A DNA stretch of 64,000 nucleotides from the NCBI GenBank assembly GCA_004352715.1, contig SCFE01000055.1, positions 743,689-807,688 on the forward strand. Reading direction: 5' to 3'. The stretch comes from Hofstenia miamia (lineage: Eukaryota; Xenacoelomorpha; Acoela). The first letter of the stretch is position 1. Each line of letters opens with the position of its first letter. A model generated the notes under the pieces. That model saw only the letters and a list, made by a program, of their open reading frames with translations. It searched no databases and was not told the DNA's origin. Positions 48,218-62,789 of the stretch are shown here, piece after piece. Made by a program: the position numbers and the translations under genes.

Positions 48218-50119
48218 TAATTATATTTCACATATAAGAGAACTTCTGAGAGATATTGTAAAATTTCCTGTCTAAATTTTTAAATGTTCATCATTTACAA
48301 TTTGCTATGGATATAACAATTTAGCGGAAAAGATTTAATGCTGTACAGACATTTATTGAATTGTTTATTTAATCTTTGTCAATGTACAGCACAACTCGGA
48401 AGTTATTTTCAGCATCGACGTAATTTTTAAAGAAGTACGCCACAAATATTATGGATAGATGGAGTTTTAAAATATGAACAAATAAGATTTGTTCTTAGTG
48501 AAATCAAATTTTCAAGTTTCTACCAGATATTAATTCAGCATTGAAACACAGTATAAGCATCAGCTGCAATTAATAAAAGTATATTTAAATTGGGTATATT
48601 CGAATTGTTAAATACATTTCTGGGAGTAATACTGTTTTAAGAAATGCCATTTCTTCCCGATGACGCCGTAAGTTCTCACCCACGCTTTACATTTATATAA
48701 TTATTGCATCTTTAAGTTAGTTGGTGTCGGATAGCTTAAATGGAGGCCTAATTAAATTGTGCTAGTTTTGAATTGCAATTTTATTTTAAGATCAAAGAAT
48801 GCCATTGCAATTCTAAAGATTTGAAGCATTTCACTTGCATTTGAAATATTGATATGTATTTAATTATATTATACACTTTTAAAACCAAATCACTTGATGT
48901 CCTTTTGCCTGAGATAATGCTGTCTTTGGAGTGTTATACTTCAGTGAATAAAGGATTGTCTCGGTTGGTGTCAAGGAAATGATAAACTTCATTTATGATT
49001 TCGTCTTTTTAAAGCTATCATCTTAGGTTTGAAACTTTCTTAGTTCTAAAATAAAATAAAATTATTTTACTTGAAACACTTAAAGCGCGCATGCCACAAA
49101 TGAATAACAAACTTAAAAATTTTATTTAAGCCAAAATCATTTCATACAAGAGTAGTGTATTAAAAAACTCAAGAAAAACATATAGCAACATGTGAAAAAT
49201 TTTCAATTGAACATACCTTAAATTTTCAAAAATACTTGATAAAGAGCTATTGCGAAGAATTTTTTTAATGACTTGGTACGATTGCTTTACAAACTTAAAC
49301 TTTAATTTTACATTTATTACCCATACAAACATATCATTTTATAAATGTATAGCTTAGAGTTAGCAGATAGCTCAAATTGTTTCCAGCAAATTTTCGTAAT
49401 TTCTACCACAAATTAAAAACCTTTACAATCGCAATTTTCTTGTTAGAAATGATCCAACATTATTTTACACCTGAGCAGGTTTCTATAAAGCTTTGAATTT
49501 CTAAACACAGCTCCATGGTATTTTTAGAACACAGCATAATGAAGTTTGCAAATTAAATTATAAGAATATTGCAAATTAAAAAACAAGCAATTTTTAATCT
49601 AAGAAAATGAATAATTTAATCGCCAATATTATTAGATTTTGCAGCTAGCAAATATCGCAATATCTTATATCATATTGACAACGGTAGATGGCGAATTTCA
49701 ATATTTACAATAGATGGCGTAAAATACATTTTATATTATATTTTATAATATTGTTGAATGAAATATATTTGTATGTGAATATTAGGACAATTTTATAAAA
49801 GTTTTATTTCTTATAAATACATGCATACATATATATATTTCAATATAAATTGTTTTTAGACATCTGCAAAGCAGATAACCCTGATTTAAAAAAAGTCCAA
49901 ATGTCGTCTCCGCACTATTCAATTGCTGTAAATAGTATTTTTATAAGTGAATATAGACATTTGATTAAAATCATTAAAATCTCGCATTTTGCTATAGAAG
50001 TTTTGTTTCTAGAAGTAGGCAGCAACAGCTTCATTGTCAAACAATCTGCCAAAAGGTGTGCCAAGTAAACTTGCATGGTATTTTACTACCAATTAATTTC
50101 ATGAATTTATTGGCTTTAG
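48218..50119. other. No gene recognised; tandem CTCF-like cores
   Basis: AT-rich. TAGATGGCG occurs at 49685-49693 and 49711-49719 in the same orientation. An exon-like acceptor (TGTTTTTAG ending 49859) precedes a 72-codon frame, but no domain is recognised. Confidence 0.5.
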
Positions 50120-50330
50120 TACATGTCTGGATCTTGAGATTAGATAGTTCTGTAGTACTGGAACCACAAATGAAGAACCTGGAATCAAGTATTTCAGAAT
50201 ATTTATCATAATTTTTACCGATTTTGCCTAAATAAAAATTACATCAAATAAGGTAAAAAAAATAGTTGAACTAACTCCAATAGTACTAAATTGGACTGAG
50301 TTCACGAAATTTCTGCTCCCCCAGAATTTA
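50120..50330. repeat. Dispersed repeat, copy 2 (related to 19225-19485)
   Basis: TACTGGAACCACAAATGAAG and the following text (CTGGAATCAAGTATTTCAGA, then ATAATTTTTACCGATTTTGC) align with the 19.3 kb copy, with many substitutions. The G-rich words of copy 1 are largely lost here. Confidence 0.5.
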
Positions 50331-53300
50331 AAAATTAATTATTAACAGTCAAATCAAGAAATTAAATTTGTTGCAATAGAATGTAGAATAATATTTCTTT
50401 CTGAAAAGTACACAGGTATCATCAACATAAAGAAGGTAGTTATAAAGAAGTGAGAAAAACTGTTCAATTATGCATGAAAAGTATTGTGGGACTTAGCTAC
50501 TAATAACAGGTGATGCCGGAAAAATATACTTGTGCAGCAAATTTCGGTCGGAGTAACTATGTTAACCAATTTACTTACTTCACAAAAGCCATTAAACCAT
50601 GTTGTGTATGTAGCAAATGGTACTCATTAGGAAATGTAAACTGCTATTTGCAAATCATCATATCTCCTACAAGGAATTTTAAATCCAAATATGGAATGCA
50701 GACATTGATTGCCATGTACTTAAATCACATATATGATCATATGAATTTATATAAATATAAATCTGACTCATATATATATGAAATACATATAAAAGATGAT
50801 ATATATAAAAGATGAGGTACAATATAAATCACATTGATGCTATGTGGTTAGGCTGGTGTCGGTGTTTTAATGTTTTGAAAACACACATTTTGAATTAAAA
50901 TTTTTTCAAGGCGGCCTAGTACAAATGTAGTAGAACCTAGTACGTGCTTGGGCGTACTAGTACAGTCTAGTACATACTTAGTAGAGTATAATAAGGAAAA
51001 TATACCGAAATAATATCGAAAATCACATAAATAGATTTTAACCTTGGCAACGATATCTATGATTTACATAAACGAAGTTATATGTAATATAGATGTAAAC
51101 ATAAATATGCACAATCATTTATATGGCCATCATTGAATTCAGAAATAGAATACGTAACAAAATTATGAATAAGAACTATTATGAAAACTTTTGATCTGGC
51201 AATTATGTCATAAACATTTTGACATTTGGGATATCAAATGAACAGTGCATAGATGGTATTGGTGAACAAATTGGCGAAATTACTAAATCAATCAAAGACT
51301 GAAACTTTGCATAATCTACTTAACTCGAAATATTAACTGTAAAAATTACGAAATTATTTCTTATTGTTAAATAATTGGGCAAACAAAGAAAGTATTTTGT
51401 TTCAATTAATTAATTTTAGTAAACATTTTGTAATTGCCTACTAAACAGGAATGATCAAAAAATGAGAAAATAAACAAGATCATGTACTAAATAAAGAAAA
51501 TGATTTTTTGGCGTAATCTACACTTTCAAATTATTTACCTCAACCAAAAGAAACACTAAAAACAATTTTAAAAAGTCTATTCTTTAAGTTCTGAAAATAA
51601 CATCATTATCAAGTAGAATTATACTCGACAGAAATTTTGGTGAAGATAATTGTCAAAATCAATCCCTTTGCTACACAATATTATTTGAAGTTTAATTAAA
51701 TTTTTGATAATAACGCTGAACTTTCCTATTAGGCGCCATTATTAATATTTCTGCGTAAGATGAAGTCTATGTCTAAAAGACGTAACCATGACCCAAATAA
51801 TTAATAGCTATGCAAATGAGCTCTTATGAGATTCAATCTATTCGTGTTTTCACAATTTTTACTAACGCTACTTTAACTCAATAAGTACTTATAAGTTGTT
51901 TTGAAATTTATATTAAAAGATATACATCTATAGGTAATTCGTTCCTTTCATGCTCTGTACATGAATAGTTTTGTTAATAGCTTATTTTAAAATGTGTAAA
52001 TATTAATTTTAGCATTATTGAAAATATATAACGATAAACAGAATATTTGACATATTTACTAAAAGACAAAGTATGCTGTTTTTGTGATTTAACGCTACCT
52101 CAACCTTTACGTTGAGCACTGGCTCTTAGAATTGTATTAATTCATTATCCATTTATTTAAGCTATTTCAAAATACATAGCATTTAGTGTTGAAATATATA
52201 AAAATATTCTAGATTTTAAAGAGCTTTTATCATCAAAGTCTCCCATTAGACTAATAGAATCCCATTGGACAAAAATTTTAAATTCGAAATTAATTGAATT
52301 GACCTGGATTAGGGCGAGTCGAATTACCCGATCAGGTTAAAAGCGCATTCTTGCCTTCTTTTCTATAAATCTAATAATTGGAAATATTGAATCCAGCTGA
52401 AATTTTTTCTTCCCACTTTTGTTATTTGGGAAAACAATATTTATCTTTTATAAATACAGATAAGCGTGTTATAGTGACAGCTGAAAGAATAAGAATAAGT
52501 CAAGGAAGACGTTGTCTTTTCCCAAATGACAAAATATTGAAAGATTCCAATTTTTTCATGTCCATTTTATTAATGCGCATAACATTTTCTTTGTTAACCG
52601 GGAAATGACTTTCATTTTCAGTCTAGAAATTCAATTTGTTTTAATTATAACAATTGTTGCAAATACTTATGAAATTTATTCATTTATGCAACAAATTAAA
52701 ATCAGTTTATTAGCAATTTAATTGAGTGGAGCAATATTTAATCTTCAAAACGCCTATTAATGTCAATGCCTTTTTGATTTTTTAATTCTTGTAAACGTTT
52801 TCTATTTGAGTAAAGTATTATTTTTTATAAAGCATTCCTTTAATTGTTACTAGAAAATATTTAATTTACTTTATGTCAAGGCTTAGAACGTAGTGTTGTT
52901 ACATTAGCTATCAAATTAGTGGACGTTAGATGGTCCACTAGTGGCTACTGATAGTTTTATTTTCATGAAATTTTATTCATCTATGACTTTTAAGTATATT
53001 TGACACTAATTTATCATATTCGATTTTATCACTCCAAAAACAGTATAATTTAGGCATATCGTAATTTTTGTAATTGCAAAAATTCATATAGATAAGCAAT
53101 TACTTAATTATTTTTTAGTCAATTTTCAATAAGCATAATATTTATGAATAAATTATTCTAAAATGTTCGTAGCACTTATACACTATAGCTGACAAAAAGA
53201 TTTGAGTAAAATAAATTTTGAACTTCTAATTGCAATTTTTTAAAAAATTCAAGAAACATGTTAATATTAAAATTTTGATGAAGATCATGGAATCTGTAGC

Positions 53301-54739
53301 TATAACACGTGTTGCTGTAATCAACACTATATCTTTTGGCAACAATACTCTAACTGTAATATAATGACACTTTGCAGTATTAATGAAATATCAATAAAAG
53401 CTAAAAGGGTCACTACTGCCATTCACCTAGTACCTTTAGGCCTAGAAAAATACTCAAAAAATTATAGCATTCATTTACGATCACTCTTAAATAATAACGT
53501 ACCATTTTTTAACAAAAACTTTAATTCTCAACTTACACGAATTCCGAACACTAAAAATCTTTCGTCGTTTTAGAAATTGCAAGAACTTACGTCTTTCATA
53601 TGGTCCATTTTTTTGTATTTAGTTTTATGGTATTTTTAAGATAGTGTAAAAATGTTTTATAGCCCTTTTAATCAACTCTAAGTATGATTAAAATTTTTTC
53701 TTAACTCTAAAATTTATTCAAGAAAACGGCATCATTTGAAGGATGATACGAGATTCTTTGTTATATTTACATGCAGAAATTTAAATTTTAGATGAATGTT
53801 CTAATCCAGAAATGTCAAAACCCATTTCTGAGAAAATGATGTTACAAAATTAGTTGACTTCTCTCCGCCTTTTCTCCGCAATTTTTGTCAGACTGATAGT
53901 ATTATACTTTATTCCTTAGGCAATTGATGTGGAATTGCTTTAAATATTTATATTCAAAATTTACTTAAACCTAATGTGACACGTGAAGACATTAATGGAT
54001 TTGTCACCAAGAATGGCAACCATTTCCTAAAGTAAATTAATTTATTTGAACGAGGTAGCAAACTGGTGATAGTAATCTCGATATTAGAGCATAGGTGAAT
54101 GAGAAATTGACATAAATTGCACAAGAGACATTTATAACACAGACACCAAGAGCTTCCATACCACTTTGATGTTTTGCACGATATAAATCGTTATCAAGGG
54201 AAATCTCAGAAAGCCCTTGAATTTTATTTTTCTTTGCAAATTTAGAACCAACCAGGAGATTTACGCCTACTATAAAAACCACAAAATTTTTAATTTCAAT
54301 AGTTATAGCTTTGATCTGAGATTGGCAAAATTATCGCCCCAATCCTAAACTGAAAATTTAAAACTAGAATTTAAGCAATTATTAGTTACTTTTCAAAATT
54401 ATTGTAGTATTTATATAGCCATTAAACGGTTGAATAACCACATTTCTTATATTAAATTAAACCTAGACAATGAACAATATCAAATGTTAAATTTTTTTCA
54501 AATTATAATCTCTTTTCATTGTAAGTTACTCTTTCATGCATAAATGTCATGGGCATTTCATTTAGGAGGTAAGCCCATACAACCGGAATAAATACCATTT
54601 AAAAAGCGTGGCTTCCCAAAATTTTAAATCTGTCCAAATATAAGTACATATTTTTTGTAGAATTCATTATAATAATTAAACTAAAATACGTGCAAGCACA
54701 TTGTTCCAAATATTTACGGCAATGAGCATTTAAAATTTC
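50331..54739. other. No gene recognised; two short perfect hairpins
   Basis: AT-rich. A 101-codon plus-strand frame at 50510-50815 starts after an acceptor-like AACAG and has several Cys, but no recognisable family. Perfect 8-base-stem, 8-base-loop hairpins lie at 50937-50960 and 52917-52940. Other frames (52378, 53364, 54037) are unsupported. Confidence 0.45.
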
Positions 54740-54749
54740 TATATATATA

Positions 54750-54808
<59 letters not shown>
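54740..54808. repeat. (TA)n microsatellite
   Basis: TA run with one CTATAT interruption near its left end. Confidence 0.95.
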
Positions 54809-54810
<2 letters not shown>

Positions 54811-57800
54811 AATTTTACCATTCATCTCAGAAAATTTCTGCTGAAACCTTGCCAAAATATTTACCACATTAAAAATATTGAGAAGCATCTTTCTACTGTC
54901 AGCAGTCAACGACATCTACAGTATCAGACAATTTTATGTCATTGACTATAAATAACAATTACACCTATTATTTTATCAGGACTTCTTTAAATCATCATAG
55001 CTGAAGCCTTAAATTAGCGCTAACACATATGTTAGTGTGATTCCGTAACGTAAAACAGCTTAGAATATGTCTTGTATTCCAAACTATGAGCTAATCTTTT
55101 CTATATTGTATTGTAGAGGTCATTAGGTAAATTTGCCCAAAAATTATAGTCAAAATTCTAAAGTGCTTAAATTAATCAAAGTAATTGTTTGCTGAGTTAC
55201 CTATAATCCCAATGAAAAAAATATATGAACCTTATTGCGTTGAACTTTTGACATAGTGCTGCCGTGTGATACTGGCAGTTCTAATTAAATTTGTTGGATC
55301 TGACTATAAATATATTGAAAAAACTTTATTATTCGTTAACGTCTTTCTTAAAATGTCTACAATGTGTATTTTTATAAAATACCCTTTACGAAAATATTTT
55401 AATATCACTTGTATATATCACTTCTGTCACTTTCTCATGAAAGCAAATTGAATTTTAATGTTAGATAAAATATAAAAAAGAAATATAAACGTATACCAAG
55501 TGCGCAGATTTGACGTCATTTACATAATAAAAGCTTTTAAAATTTCGATGTTTTATTTTTAATGTTAACAATAATAGTTTTGCGCAAACAGCCTTAACTT
55601 TGCTCCAAAACATTGGCATAAGAGTACAAATTTATATTTTTTAATTTTATCAAATAGACATTTAACAAAAACGCAATTGCAATTTAAGCTGAAGTATTGA
55701 TTTTATTTTTCACTAAAATGGGCATCAAGAACAAATTTATACTTAGATACTCTTAAAAACATTCGCAAATCGATAGCAATCTGATGGAAAATTATATACA
55801 AGCTAATATCGCTTCGTTGCGCCACCTATCTATTTATTCCAAAATTTAATCTGCCACTAGGATTACAAAGCGATGCGTAGTAGAGACGTAAAACCATTGG
55901 TAAATATATTTTCACATAATAGCTTTGTTTGGCTATTTGTGAATTTTAATACTGTGTGAAATGAAACTCAAGTTATTAAGTCACACGTGCCAATTGCTTT
56001 AACGTTTAATTGCCTTGATGCACTAGCTTTTGAACAGAATTCTCCGAGGATTAGCAGTGTGCATTTTTGGATTTATTTCGAGACATTGTTATGGGGCATA
56101 CAATTTCAGTGGAAAAAGATGGTAAGTACTTTTATTATCTGCTAGTTTTTAGCATAACTTGCATTTTTTCGACAATTTCCATAGCATTTTACAATTTTTA
56201 TTTGAATTGCTGCAATAGAAATTTGTGTAAATTCAATTATATGTCTTTTGTTATTTTTGACATTGGTAAATGCAAATTTATAATAGGAAATTTACTACCA
56301 CTGAGCTCAACTGTGACATCACTAAGAATTTCCCCAAAATTGAAAATGGCCTGGCAGGTTTTCTCTATATGGTATTCAATTATATGTTAAAACAAGGACT
56401 TTTAAAGATCAAACGACCATTTAATTAGTTTATTTTCGTTTGAGCATCCGCACAGTAATTTGTCGGGTATTCTTTTCTTTCAATTGGCAAACAAATGATT
56501 TCTGATATTTTTTAAGAAATTAATTGAGAAAATATCCTGAATACTTCACTGGTAGATCGATAACGAGAAAACGGTTATTTTTCATTATTTCTAACAATGT
56601 GAATTCCATTTCAGTGTTGAAATTGATTTTATCAGTTCTGCCCTATTAAGATTTCTACGTGAGCCTAGATTTTCGCTTTATGACCTTCAGTAATTAACAT
56701 CGATATTTTTTATTTTTTAGTCATTTAAAAAAGCTTGAGATCTTTGTAATTTTTATCTTTATAATGGAAATCTCCAGAAATAAATTGGTTTCATATCACA
56801 CTCCAAGTTTGAGTAAGATTAAAAATGCCATATCTTAATTGCAAATTACGCTTAGAATTATAGTAATCAAGCCTCAACTTGCATCTGCACATTTCAATAT
56901 TTCAATTTCTATATGTGTTAATAAATGTTCTGCTTATAAATCAACATTTTCAAAAATTAATTAAAAATTCTTTAGGCAGTTATATCTCGTTACATCTTAA
57001 TGCTTTTTCATATATCAGACACTTCGCAAGTCTTAGATTTTGTTCAAAATGTGACATCAATGCTCTAAGCAAGGTTAGAACATGTCCATCCATTCATAAT
57101 ATTGCTTAGTGGTAGTCAGACATTTCAAGAATAGACTAACTATTGGGTTGTGAACATTTAAACATGGTGTTTTGCAAGCATCTTTAAATATTAGTAAATA
57201 ATCACTTTTCAAGTAAAAAGACTTCTGATTACTCATAATGGACTATGTTATAATGAATGCAGGCAGATATTACTTTTCTTTTATATATTTAGTAGCTATC
57301 CATAAAACTGAAAATTAGGTAAAGCAGATGCTGACCCGATTTCTCACTCTACATAAGAGCAATCTGTGTTGCAAAATATAGAAATTGCCCTTGTTTCACT
57401 AACACATGCCGAGGAAATATCAAATCCAGAGATTTTCTGCATAAATTTCTTTTCGAGTTGGAACCATATTTCACCCAGGTGTATGACAATAGACATTAAT
57501 AGAAATGTATTCCACGAAATGCCAGCATATTTTCCTATCTAGATCGAATGAGAGTGCAGGCAGCAACAATCAAGGCCTAATCTAGGTACTTAAATTTTTA
57601 AAGACTTGTTTGATAATGATTTGTATCATAATGAAAATGTAAAGACACTTCATAACAACCAATAAAATTGCAACTTTCGATTACACAAAAGATTATTCTC
57701 AACCAAATTCGATGATGCACTGTTAAAGATCCAGTAATGCATTATTAAATTATTAGTAATATGCATTATTAAATAAAATAGCTTTCGCAAATCTTTTTGT

Positions 57801-60800
57801 CATAGAAAGTTTAAACAAAAGCTCGTTACCAATCTTTTGAAATTTCCTAAGCAGATAAACAAAATCTGATTATTTATGTATAATCCGTTTTTAGAAATCA
57901 TTTTTTGAAGAACTGTATGAATGAGAACTTTTATTGAAATTTTTCCACACTGTATATAACATTACACCAGCTTTATTGCTAACGTAAAACCTTAATTGAA
58001 ATAACTCTATATGTTAGTTAAGTAAAATTTTAAAAAAATCAATTTTTTTAATATTTAGTAATATTCTTATATAAATTTATTTAAGATAATTCTACATTAA
58101 GTATTAGAGGAAATGGAGAAGCCTCACATTCATATAATAATATTAATGCCTAATTAATTCAGGTTAATGGCTCCTTGGAGAAATTTAGGTGTGCATTCCC
58201 ACTAAGCATTTTATACAACTCAATCCACAATTTTGGGGCAACGCATTACCAGAACACTAAAATATCAACTGCTAATGGTAGTTAATGTATAGACACAAAA
58301 ATTTTAATTCGAATTTATAAAACTGCCGTTCATTCACAAAATATAGCGAAACATAATCACCCTCTAAGACATTCAATGAGCTATAAATTTCACAATATTC
58401 TGTTTTTATAGGCCTAGTCGAGATATTGATGCCAATGCAATCTACCGTTCGCATATATAACGCGCAGTTAATGATTAATTTTCGTTTGGGGTAATATTTC
58501 TATTTCGAACTTTGTTACTGTGTCCTTATCAGTTTTATTAATGAGTGTTCATATAACTGACATTTAAACTCTGAAATAATATGCAAACATATTTGAACAA
58601 AGTGAAATTCATTATTGCTCTGAGAATGCCTTAATTAGCTAAGGAAATAATTTGGATAACTTATGGGCATTGCGATGGACATTTCTACAAACGAATGCAA
58701 ACAATACTAATTTGGCTATAAATATCGTTGTTTTCAATTAATAAAACAAAATTTTAAGTTATTCCGCGTCTATGGCATAGGCTTCTATGTAATCAAGTGT
58801 GAACGAAGCAAGAGACTGAGGTAAAACCAGAATATTTATGACTAAGATATCGTTTGGGTATCACTAATAAAGCAAACTTAACAAACTATCGCATCTGTTT
58901 CCTCAGCAGTAAAAATAATAATCCAGCAAAGATTGTCTTATCTTCCAGAGAAAGTTGGGAGGTTTTCAAACAAAATATTTATCAAGCAGTTATTGATTTG
59001 TTTGTAAATAATGTACCAGAGTTAAAAATCTTCTCACAAAAATAATTACGGTTCAGATCAGACTTGTGAAATTTTTTGAAGCGCCCACATTTGTAGTTGG
59101 TGAGAAATCAAAAGAAAAACACAGCTTGAGGTTTTTATATCCCTTCTCAAAATAGGTAGTCTTTATATTACATTAATATTGTTGTTTCCGAAATTGATAA
59201 GCACTTTGCACGGCATGTGAACTTTTTCTTTGATCTGAATTTGCACTTATGTGTTAACACAAACGCCAGCAGAATATAACGCTAGTATAGAATCATATGG
59301 TTATTCCAATAAAAGTATTGTCCTTTTAATTTTTAATAACGCTTCTCTTTATTTTCAATATTTATTCATGAATCGAGTTGACTAAATTTATTTAACTGAG
59401 GACACTTTTAACTCTTAAATAGTACAAACCTAAATGAAATGCGGCGGCTTAATTTTCTTGATTTTCAAGTCAGAAAAATTTTAAATGCACTTAGTTCAGT
59501 TGTAGCAATTGCTTCGAAAAATTATTTCCCAAAGATATTGAAGAGTTTTCCAATAGATAAGTGTTTGATAGGCTACCAAAAGCTGCAATTTATTTACATT
59601 TTTTGAGCAATATTGTTATGCAGGACGTAATGAAATCGACATTTCGTTTGAGAAGTGAAGACTATATTCATAATCTGTTTAACAGATCTGTTAACAGTTT
59701 TGTTAAAAAACTATATAAATAAACTTTAAAATCAGTTAACAGATCTACTCAACCGTTCTGTTATATTATTGCTATAATTAACCATTTTTCGTAGTTTGTG
59801 AAGCGCCACGAATTTTGCTTTCTTTTTTCAAAAGATAGGGTGGCTTTCGTAAGAGAATTTTAGCATTATAAGGTACAATTTTTGTCTTTCTTTTCTGTTA
59901 TTCTACAAAATTTAGTAGGAAATCTTTTAAACACATCGGTTAAATAAAGGTATTCTAGTTTCTGTTAAACTTAATAACTTTGTCAACACTGCGTTTGAGC
60001 CCATTCAACAATTTGGTTTTAATTGCTTCAGATCATAAGAAATATCAAAGTTAAACCTAATTTTCTGAGAAAGTTAGCGAGGTATTAAAAGATGAAAGGA
60101 AAATTTAATAACTACTTATCCAGCTAAAACAGGGGAACAGCAGGTAGGAGTAAATTTTATTTTTTTATTAAAGTTTGCATAGTCTTAGTTGTTATTACGA
60201 GTAGAATTTCACTAATGATAAACCTTAGAATTTAACAAATGTTTAATGAATTTTAATAAATAGTAGTAGTAGTAAAGTAGTAAATAAAATAATAATTTTG
60301 ATAGCGTCAATGAGAAAAAAAGTAATTAATAAACCTTAATTGAATGATTGCATCTATGAGTCCTTATAATTGCAAATTAATTAATGAGTACATAATATAT
60401 TCATATCAAATTTGTTACATATATCCAAGAAAATAATCTTAAATTGATGTTAACTTTTATGTGGTTTTCCAACTTTTCTAAGTACAGGCATATTGAGGAA
60501 TAACTAATTTATTGGTAAAATCCATGTTTTATTTTTGATTGAGTGTAATAAATAATCATTGATATGAAATTGCACTAGGCATGTACAACTTCTTTTTCAT
60601 TCGCTCATAACGATTTCCTTTGGAAACTATAAAGAACAACAAATATTTAATAAAATTAATACAATATACTATTTTCAAAGAATCTCTAGGATTTCTTAGC
60701 ATTTAAATCTCATTTTAAGAGAAGACAAGGCTACGTTTCATTTTCATTCTAGCTATACATAACACTACATCTAGATTAAATTAGAAATTTTATCTATCTG

Positions 60801-62789
60801 AATTATAGTTCACTGAATGCAATGTAAGTACTAGATTACCTTATTTGATTTTTGTCTATCTTCTCAGTTCTTAAATTTTTATTTTGATGAAAAAAAATAT
60901 ATATATTTAAAAGTGCAATATGACTTTGATTTTTTGGAAGGTTCTTCCATTTGAAGGTACATTATTCCGTCTATTACATTAATTTTTGATAAAATCAACA
61001 ATTTTTTGTTCAGATTAGATTATTAAGAATTAAACGGGAAATCGTTTGAGTAAATTTAACATGAATCAGTATCAGGATCCCTGATGTAAGTTGTCGCGAT
61101 ATCAGACAGCTGCTGCATTGTTGTGTTCGCAGACGTATGAAGCTACGGTCATTCTCACTGAACGACTGTCACTGATTGAGCAGATAGTTTTCAACTCATA
61201 AAAGCTTCTGCCATTTCAAATCTGACAATTACTTAAGGCATCAGCGTCAATTTAATGGATCCTTTATTCACACATTCGATTAAACGATCCTGTCATTAAA
61301 CACTTTCTTTGTTTCCAACTTTCTCCCGCACTTTGTTATAGTTTCTTTTCTCTAATTGCGCAGCTAATAAAACATTAAAGCACAACTGTTTACAAAAATT
61401 TTGAATTCTAGCATAGAAAATTGGGGTAGGAGTGACAAAATCAGAAGAACGTAGTTTAACCATTTCAAGTTGTCAAAACCCAATGGCCTAGTTTATTTTA
61501 ATGAGTATTATAGGTGTTGCTATTTATTTAATTTGTTTTCTACTAAATGTGACAATTACCTTCCAAAAAATATTTTACCATCTCCAAAAACCAATTTTTT
61601 CACATATCATAATATAATTGATACGTTATTTTAATATTGTTGTACATGATAGAGAAATTCAATTATAAAAAAATATGTATAAACTTATCATCCAAACGGA
61701 AAAAACAAATAATGAATTCATAATGATAAATTATTTCAAGGGGATAAATAAATAATACATTTGAATTGAGGGAATATGTTAGATCTTGAATAGCTTAGAA
61801 AAAGTTTTTCCTTGTCTACAAGTAACAGATGTTAAGCTTAGGATCAATGAATGGTCTATAGAAATGATTTCAAACAACCATGTTTCATTATAAGTTATCA
61901 AAATTGTTCAGAGGTTGCCAACATTTCAAAAAACCTTCAAATTAAATATAATATACTTCGTGCACTCAAGTTTGGTGTTTCAGTATTTTAGCTTTGCTTG
62001 AGTTCGTGGGTGATGTCAACATTAGACCACATTGACATCTGAGTCTTTATGCAGCCAATGTATTTTTTATTGTTAAACCAATTACTACAAATAATGTTGA
62101 AAGTTCGAAATTTATACATCATATTTGCTACTTGTCATTGAATTTCGAATTCAGTATGGGTATCGCGGGAAAAAAAGCTTGGAGGCCTCGACTTATTCAA
62201 GATCATCAGAATTGCAAATGCGTTTAAGGAATTGTTTCACATAATGCTTGCATCCATTACTGCTTCAGATTTATTGGGATTATCAATTTGAATTCTGGAG
62301 TGGCATTACTTCTTTCCACTTATTCATTAAGATATTTTCTAAGGCTTTTGAAGCATTTCAAATATAATCTAGTTATTTTTGGAAAAATCCATTCCTCTTT
62401 GCTCAACTGATTGCTTTTATTCACATTCTATTATGATTTTAGAGTCCATTTTACTTAGGTGTGATCAATGAACAATCAATGCTAATGAATTTTTAAAAAC
62501 TATTCTCTTAAGCTTAATTTATTTAGACTTGCTGAGTTCTTATGTCATTAATAATTTGCTATTTTTTTAATATCATGAAACCATTTACTGAAGCAGAAGT
62601 AAGTTTAGTAATTCCCGATGAATATTTCAGCAAGACATTCAATTGAAGGCTTCATCTTTGTTAATCCGTTTTAAAAGTGCTAAGGAGACTGCAATTTTAT
62701 ATTGCAGATGGAAAAAGTTTAATAAGCATTCTGAAGGTATCTTGGAATTACCCAATCTAAGGAACATCTACATCTACAGGGTGACAGTA
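54809..62789. other. No gene recognised in about 8 kb
   Basis: AT-rich sequence with unsupported short frames. Points of note are a CTCF-like core at 55819-55828, an exon-like stretch ending in a near-consensus donor at 56122, a cluster of GTTAAC palindromes at 59676-59770, a short TAG repeat near 60259-60285, and a GC-richer CpG-containing patch at 61061-61200. Confidence 0.5.

Noticed and set aside
49860-49927. Possible 68-base exon after TGTTTTTAG
   Set aside because: The donor (GTAAAT) is weak and the peptide DICKADNPDLKKVQMSS matches nothing I recognise.
50510-50815. 101-codon open frame with several cysteines
   Set aside because: The Cys pattern fits no family I know, the C-terminal third is low-complexity Y/I/K, and there is no clear donor or stop context for an exon.
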